DNA of 20,480 nucleotides from a virus, in IMG/VR virus record IMGVR_UViG_3300009079_000158, positions 1 to 20,480 of that record, one strand, 5' to 3'. Below are positions 17,008 through 20,480 of this stretch, piece after piece. Every line of letters starts with the position of its first letter. Within the stretch, counting starts at the first letter, position 1. The position numbers and the translations under genes are program-made. The notes under the pieces were generated by a model. It searched no databases. It was given only the letters and a program-made list of their open reading frames with translations, and was not told the DNA's origin.

Positions 17008-17012
17008 CTTTG
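17005..17012 (+). promoter_or_regulatory. Candidate -7 box before the oxygenase gene
   Basis: TAACTTTG matches TAnnTTTG and lies 20 bases before the ATG at 17033. Its first three bases are the stop codon of the muzzle gene. No -33 TTG is present at normal spacing, so it may be weak, or chance in AT-rich DNA. Confidence 0.45.
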
Positions 17013-17032
17013 AATAATTAAATTTATTCAAT

Positions 17033-17587
17033 ATGATACTAATTAAAGATAATTTTTTTGAAGAAGAAACGTTTTTTAAATTGCAAGATTATGCAGAAAA
17101 AAGCGAATACAATATAGTAACAGCAGGAGATAAACAGTTTTCTACATTACAAGCACCGAGTTACATCTTACCACTAATTCAAATAGATGGTTATGATGTA
17201 ACTCTTTCTTTTATTAGAAGAGCATATAATGGCTTTGATGAAGAACCAAGAATACATTGTGATGGAATTATAATGAATGAAAAAACAAGCTTTGCTACTG
17301 TAATTTACATTAATAATATAGTTAATGTTACTTCAAATGGAACTGCTTTTTATGAACACGAATTACATGGAGCTAGACTTTCAGAAGATGCCTCAGAAGA
17401 TGAATTTAATAGGTTAATTTTAGAAGACAGTAATAATGAATCTAAATGGAGATTAACTGATTTTGTATCTGCTAAACCAAATAGAATGTTGAGGTATGAT
17501 GCCAGGATGTTTCACTCTAAATATCCAAATAAAATTACAGAAGGAATAAGAATTGTATTGGTTGCATTTTATACTAAATCTAAATAA
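17033..17587 (+). CDS. 2-oxoglutarate/Fe(II)-dependent oxygenase
   Basis: Predicted non-heme iron dioxygenase that couples 2-oxoglutarate decarboxylation to oxidation, usually hydroxylation, of a substrate; substrate unknown. The 184 residues show the full facial triad in a double-stranded beta-helix order: HxD at H75-C-D77 (RIHCDG), distal His H161 (ARMFHSKYP) and the 2-oxoglutarate-binding Arg R173 (GIRIVLVAFY), twelve residues later as usual. Between them, ATVIYINN (88-95) and NGTAFYEHE (102-110) fit the core strands of prolyl-4-hydroxylase-like members. There is no signal peptide, so it acts in the cytoplasm. It sits between the muzzle and the cargo genes, directly before a GNAT-like gene, suggesting that a virion or host protein is modified; a metabolic role cannot be excluded. 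Confidence 0.82.
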   Translation: MILIKDNFFEEETFFKLQDYAEKSEYNIVTAGDKQFSTLQAPSYILPLIQIDGYDVTLSFIRRAYNGFDEEPRIHCDGIIMNEKTSFATVIYINNIVNVTSNGTAFYEHELHGARLSEDASEDEFNRLILEDSNNESKWRLTDFVSAKPNRMLRYDARMFHSKYPNKITEGIRIVLVAFYTKSK

Positions 17588-17588
17588 T

Positions 17589-18014
17589 ATGGAATTAATT
17601 GTATCTAGAGTTACTCTGAAAGATTATGATAAATTTTGTGAATGGTGGAAGTTTTGGAGATTTCCTGCTCCACCTTTAGATTTTTTACCAAATAACGGAC
17701 TTGGTGGACTTAAAGTCTCGATAAAATCGAAAGGAACAGATCCTATTGATATTTGTGCAGGATATTTATATGAAACAAATTCAAAGGTGGCGTGGTTAGA
17801 GTTTATAGTTTCTAATCCAAATATCAAAGATAAAAAAACAAGACATGAAGCAATAGTTTATTTAATAAGACATCTTACAGTAGATGCTGAAATGAAAGGT
17901 TATGAATATGTTTTCGCTTCTTTAAAAAATGAAAACCTTATTAATAAATATAAAGAAGTTGGTTATCAATTAAGTAGCTCTAATACTACTGAGGTGGTTA
18001 TTAAACTTATATAA
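17589..18014 (+). CDS. GNAT-like acetyltransferase
   Basis: Small 141-residue protein with the outline of the GNAT acetyl-CoA-dependent acyltransferase fold. The core strand VAWLEFIVSNPNIK (67-80) corresponds to beta-4 with an acidic residue (E71); KKTRHEAIVYLIRHL (82-96) is the helix after the acetyl-CoA pyrophosphate loop, though the usual Q/RxxGxG/A is degenerate; YEYVFASLKNENLINKYKEVGY (105-126) matches beta-5 with its Asn (N116 or N119) and the final YxxxGY. Residues 18-34 (EWWKFWRFPAPPLDFLP) are aromatic and probably form the substrate side. I chose the ATG at 17589 over one at 17553: the longer form would overlap the oxygenase by 35 bases and add an unrelated segment. It starts one base after the oxygenase stop, so the two are likely coupled. 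Confidence 0.68.
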   Translation: MELIVSRVTLKDYDKFCEWWKFWRFPAPPLDFLPNNGLGGLKVSIKSKGTDPIDICAGYLYETNSKVAWLEFIVSNPNIKDKKTRHEAIVYLIRHLTVDAEMKGYEYVFASLKNENLINKYKEVGYQLSSSNTTEVVIKLI

Positions 18015-18058
18015 TCTAATTTATTGTTTTTTTATTTATTTAAGGTTTATTTATTTTG

Positions 18059-18066
18059 TATATTTG
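18059..18066 (+). promoter_or_regulatory. Candidate -7 box before the cargo genes
   Basis: TATATTTG is a perfect TAnnTTTG match, 26 bases before the ATG at 18093. The gap 18015-18092 is otherwise AT-rich with no hairpin. A TTG at 18024-18026 is too far (32 bases) to be a normal -33 element. The box helps decide the start of the next gene. Confidence 0.55.
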
Positions 18067-18092
18067 CTTATAATTATTTAAAACAACAAAAC

Positions 18093-18689
18093 ATGGGAGT
18101 TGCCACAGCTACAGCAATAGTAGGAGCAGGAGTATCTGCTTATACAGCAATAGATGAAGCTAAAAAGAAAAAAGCTGCTGCTAAAGCATTGCAAAACTTA
18201 GAACAGCCTGAATTAAATAATTCGGCTGAAAACTTGCAGGTTTCTACTTTAGGTTCAGACCTTCAAAGAGAAGAACAAGCTAGATTAGCTTCAACTCAAA
18301 CAGAAGCTTTAAAAGAGTCTGGAACAAGAGGTGTTATTGGTGGTTCTGGAAGAGTTGAAGCTAATAACCAAAGAGTAGGTAGAGAAATTGGTGCAGGACT
18401 AGATGAGCAACAAAAAGACATTGATAAATTGAAAGCACAAGATGATATAAATTTAAGAAATGTTAAAGAAACTAGACATAATGCGAATGTTTCAGCATTA
18501 TCATCTCAATATAATGCAGCAGCACAAGCTCAGAATCAAGCTATTGGGAATGTAATATCTTCTACAGGAACAGCAATAAATGCTTATCAAAATAGTCAAA
18601 AGCCAACTACTACAGAAAATTATTACGATAATGGTTTTGAAGCTGAGAATATAAAATATAAGCCTATAACTTATAATCCAAAAGATTAA
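18093..18689 (+). CDS. Putative ejected cargo / internal virion protein, 198 aa
   Basis: Candidate internal virion protein, packaged in the capsid or tail and released at infection, comparable in type to podovirus ejection proteins such as T7 gp14 or P22 gp7. Residues 1-19 (MGVATATAIVGAGVSAYTA) are Gly/Ala-rich and hydrophobic, able to act as a membrane-inserting or lipid-contact segment. Then follows a long polar, Ala/Gln/Lys-rich helical region (KKKKAAAKALQNLEQ; ASTQTEALKESG; a Gly-rich break RGVIGGSGR; DEQQKDIDKLKAQDD; SALSSQYNAAAQAQNQAIGNV) and an extended C-terminus. The frame is open back to an ATG at 18024, but that start lies upstream of the -7 box; the ATG at 18093 follows an AAAACAACAAAAC leader and begins the sensible protein. 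Role inferred from composition and place. Confidence 0.7.
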   Translation: MGVATATAIVGAGVSAYTAIDEAKKKKAAAKALQNLEQPELNNSAENLQVSTLGSDLQREEQARLASTQTEALKESGTRGVIGGSGRVEANNQRVGREIGAGLDEQQKDIDKLKAQDDINLRNVKETRHNANVSALSSQYNAAAQAQNQAIGNVISSTGTAINAYQNSQKPTTTENYYDNGFEAENIKYKPITYNPKD

Positions 18690-18691
18690 TT

Positions 18692-20188
18692 ATGGCAGGA
18701 GTAGTTGGAAAAGCAGGTAGTTTTGCTACAGTTGATAAAGTAGACGATACAATTGGACAAGCGTTCAAGGATGTAAACACTATGTTTGAAGATTCTGCAA
18801 AAGCTAAAAAAGCAGATGAAGAGGCTAAAAGGAAACAAGAAGATGCTAATTTAAAAGAACTTGAGGACTATAATGGTAAGTTTGGAGTTGATATAACAGG
18901 AAACCAAAGTGTAGATGATTTAACCGTTTCTTACACTTCTCAAGCAAGAGATATGACTGCTGACTTAGTAAGAAGAAGACAAACCTCTACAAACCCTCAA
19001 GAAAGAGCTGATTTAACAAAAAAAATAAATAAAATATATGGAGGTTATGATGTTTTAAAACAAATGCCAGTTGTTTTAAATAATAGAGTTGAAGAAATAA
19101 CAAAAGGCGTTACTGATGGTAAATACAACGATAGAGATGTAGATGCTGTTCAAAAAACACTTTCTAATGTTTTAAGCGGAAATGCTAGATTATATGTAGA
19201 TGATTATGGACAAACTAGAGTTACTGTTTATGATGTTACTGAAGAAGAAAAAGCTAAAGGTATTTTAGAGAAAGACATAACACTAGCTGAATTAATAAAG
19301 TCTACACAACCATTCTTAGCATCTACTTATGACACTCCAAATGGTATTTCTGACCAATTCTTAAAACAAGTAAAACTAGATAAAGAAAAAATTCAAAGCG
19401 GATTTACTACTATTACTAACGAACAAATGAGTAAAAGAGTAGAAGATATGATTGCTCAAAAAGCGAAAGAGGTTTCTACTGACGACAACGAAGTTTATGA
19501 AATTTGGAATAAAATGGGTAAGCCTTCAAAACGTAAATTTGATGATGCTGATAGAAAAGAAGTTGAAGAATACGTTAAGAAAGATTTACTAGGTAGATAT
19601 AATAAAAGCTATGAAAAAGACATTGACCAAAGTGCAATTACAAGCAGAATGAATGCTTTAAAAGAAGATAAAGAAGAAAAGCCTTCTTATAATGTAGTGC
19701 AAACACCTCAAGAATATGCTGCTGCAGGATTCAAACCGGCAAAAGGATATAAAACAGTATCTATTACTACAAAAAAACAGAAACCTGTTAATAATATCAC
19801 AATGGTTAATCAAGAATCAGGTAAAGAAATAATTTACAATAATGTGTTTTTAAATAACTATACTGTTGTTAAAAATTCAAAAGGACAAAGAAGTATTGTT
19901 GCACAAATTACATATCCAGACGTTAAAACATCTACTTTAACTGCAGAAGAGAGCATCACATGGAAAAAAAATCTAAAAGATCCAAATAGTTTGACTGATG
20001 AGGAAGAATTGATTGTATCAAGAATAACAAAAGGAGTAGAATACAAAACAGTAACTATTCCTATGAAAGAGGTTGATATTGTTAAGTTTAAAGACGTTGT
20101 TGGTGCATCAGATGCTAATGGTATGAAAGACTTAGCTAGAGTTGGGGAAGAAGAAAAATTTGATGAATACGGAGTTCCAATAAATTAA
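18692..20188 (+). CDS. Putative cargo / internal virion protein, 498 aa
   Basis: Follows the smaller cargo candidate by two bases. The 498 residues are hydrophilic and mostly helical: a short Gly/Ala-containing start (MAGVVGKAGSFATVDKVDDT), a strong coiled-coil stretch at about 35-60 (SAKAKKADEEAKRKQEDANLKELEDY), SQARDMTADLVRRRQ and ADLTKKINKIYGGYDVL further on, and a later segment around 300-335 rich in charged residues. The last third (about 340-470) turns strand-rich with KGYKTVSITTKKQK and RSIVAQITYPDVKTS. No transmembrane helix, protease or lysozyme motif is seen. Position after the muzzle and elongated polar character match the cargo proteins of crAss-like virions. No other family is recognised; assignment is inference. 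Confidence 0.68.
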   Translation: MAGVVGKAGSFATVDKVDDTIGQAFKDVNTMFEDSAKAKKADEEAKRKQEDANLKELEDYNGKFGVDITGNQSVDDLTVSYTSQARDMTADLVRRRQTSTNPQERADLTKKINKIYGGYDVLKQMPVVLNNRVEEITKGVTDGKYNDRDVDAVQKTLSNVLSGNARLYVDDYGQTRVTVYDVTEEEKAKGILEKDITLAELIKSTQPFLASTYDTPNGISDQFLKQVKLDKEKIQSGFTTITNEQMSKRVEDMIAQKAKEVSTDDNEVYEIWNKMGKPSKRKFDDADRKEVEEYVKKDLLGRYNKSYEKDIDQSAITSRMNALKEDKEEKPSYNVVQTPQEYAAAGFKPAKGYKTVSITTKKQKPVNNITMVNQESGKEIIYNNVFLNNYTVVKNSKGQRSIVAQITYPDVKTSTLTAEESITWKKNLKDPNSLTDEEELIVSRITKGVEYKTVTIPMKEVDIVKFKDVVGASDANGMKDLARVGEEEKFDEYGVPIN

Positions 20189-20194
20189 TAAATT

Positions 20195-20480
20195 ATGCCA
20201 GATAGAAAGTTTAAAACCCCAAACGGTAAGATTGCTAGTGAGAAACAACTTCAAGATAAGTATGGCTCTCAGTTTAATTCATTAATTGAAAACAAAACCT
20301 TTACTGAGGTAAATGAAGCTGTTTACAAGACACCTAATGGTTCTTATGAAGCAGAAAGTGTCTTAAAAAGTAAGTATGGGGAAAAGTTTACAGAACTAAC
20401 ACAAAACAACACCTTTGTATTAGACACTCCAATAAAAAAAAAAAACGATACTGCATCAACATCTACTACAAAGATTCCAA
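20195..20480 (+). CDS. Start of a further virion protein with 38-residue N-terminal repeats (partial)
   Basis: An ATG six bases after the previous stop opens a frame that runs off the window (95 complete codons). The N-terminus has two copies of a repeat with an exact 38-residue offset: residues 6-36 and 44-74 both read [FY]KTPNG, then a helix with L..KYG..F..L, then N.TF. After residue 80 comes a Lys/Ser/Thr-rich linker containing a run of twelve A's. In crAss-like phages very large virion proteins follow the smaller cargo genes, so this may be the beginning of one; the repeat could be a docking domain. Function unknown, and the end of the gene is not in the window. Confidence 0.78.
   Translation, partial: MPDRKFKTPNGKIASEKQLQDKYGSQFNSLIENKTFTEVNEAVYKTPNGSYEAESVLKSKYGEKFTELTQNNTFVLDTPIKKKNDTASTSTTKIP

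Noticed and set aside
17553-17588. Longer N-terminus for the GNAT-like protein
   Set aside because: The extra 12 residues are encoded within the end of the oxygenase gene; the ATG at 17589 directly after the stop is a normal coupled start.
18024-18092. Longer N-terminus for the 198-residue cargo protein
   Set aside because: It would start upstream of the -7 box at 18059 and add a Phe/Tyr-rich segment encoded by promoter-like AT sequence.
1-20480. tRNA genes, CRISPR arrays, insertion sequences, attachment sites
   Set aside because: Noncoding gaps are all under about 120 bases and hold promoter boxes, hairpins or AT-rich leader; I saw no cloverleaf, spaced repeats, transposase or integrase.

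Overview
The window is an AT-rich (roughly 30% G+C by eye), densely packed stretch of tailed-phage genome. Sixteen of its seventeen genes are on the + strand. The gene order, large terminase, portal, scaffold candidate, HK97-type major capsid protein, connector/ring proteins, about 1470-residue tail 'muzzle', then cargo proteins, matches the virion module of crAss-like phages (order Crassvirales), which have short-tailed podovirus-like particles. A Bacteroidetes host, probably a flavobacterium, is suggested by four things: -7 boxes of the TAnnTTTG type, A-rich leaders without a Shine-Dalgarno sequence, strong AGA/TTA codon preference, and a signal peptide ending in AFSQ on the one host-like gene. 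Family assignments rest on motif and order recognition, not on a database search.

Layout. Positions 1-1200 hold the end of an upstream unit: a small unknown protein, a tandem-domain GroES-like co-chaperonin and a 102-residue beta-rich probable virion protein, closed by a strong terminator. Positions 1203-6908 carry the terminase large subunit, the portal and a small basic unknown protein. Positions 6915-7344 are an inserted minus-strand gene for a secreted protein, with its own promoter box and a shared bidirectional terminator. Positions 7358-9936 form a clean unit of promoter, acidic scaffold candidate, major capsid protein and terminator. Positions 9967-10970 hold one conserved-looking head protein of unknown role and a terminator. 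Positions 10968-17007 hold a promoter, two connector/ring proteins and the muzzle. Positions 17005-18014 hold a 2-oxoglutarate/Fe(II) oxygenase and a GNAT-like acetyltransferase. Positions 18059-20480 hold a promoter box, two candidate ejected cargo proteins and the start of a further, probably large, virion protein with 38-residue repeats.

How the genes work together. The co-chaperonin probably helps the host GroEL fold phage structural proteins. Scaffold candidate and major capsid protein build the procapsid on the portal, and the terminase packages DNA through it. Ring proteins and muzzle close the portal and form the tail, and the cargo proteins are packaged for ejection at infection. The oxygenase/acetyltransferase pair may modify a virion or host protein. 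The least expected elements are the tandem GroES protein, the enzyme pair in the tail module, and the secreted-protein gene inserted against the direction of the head genes.
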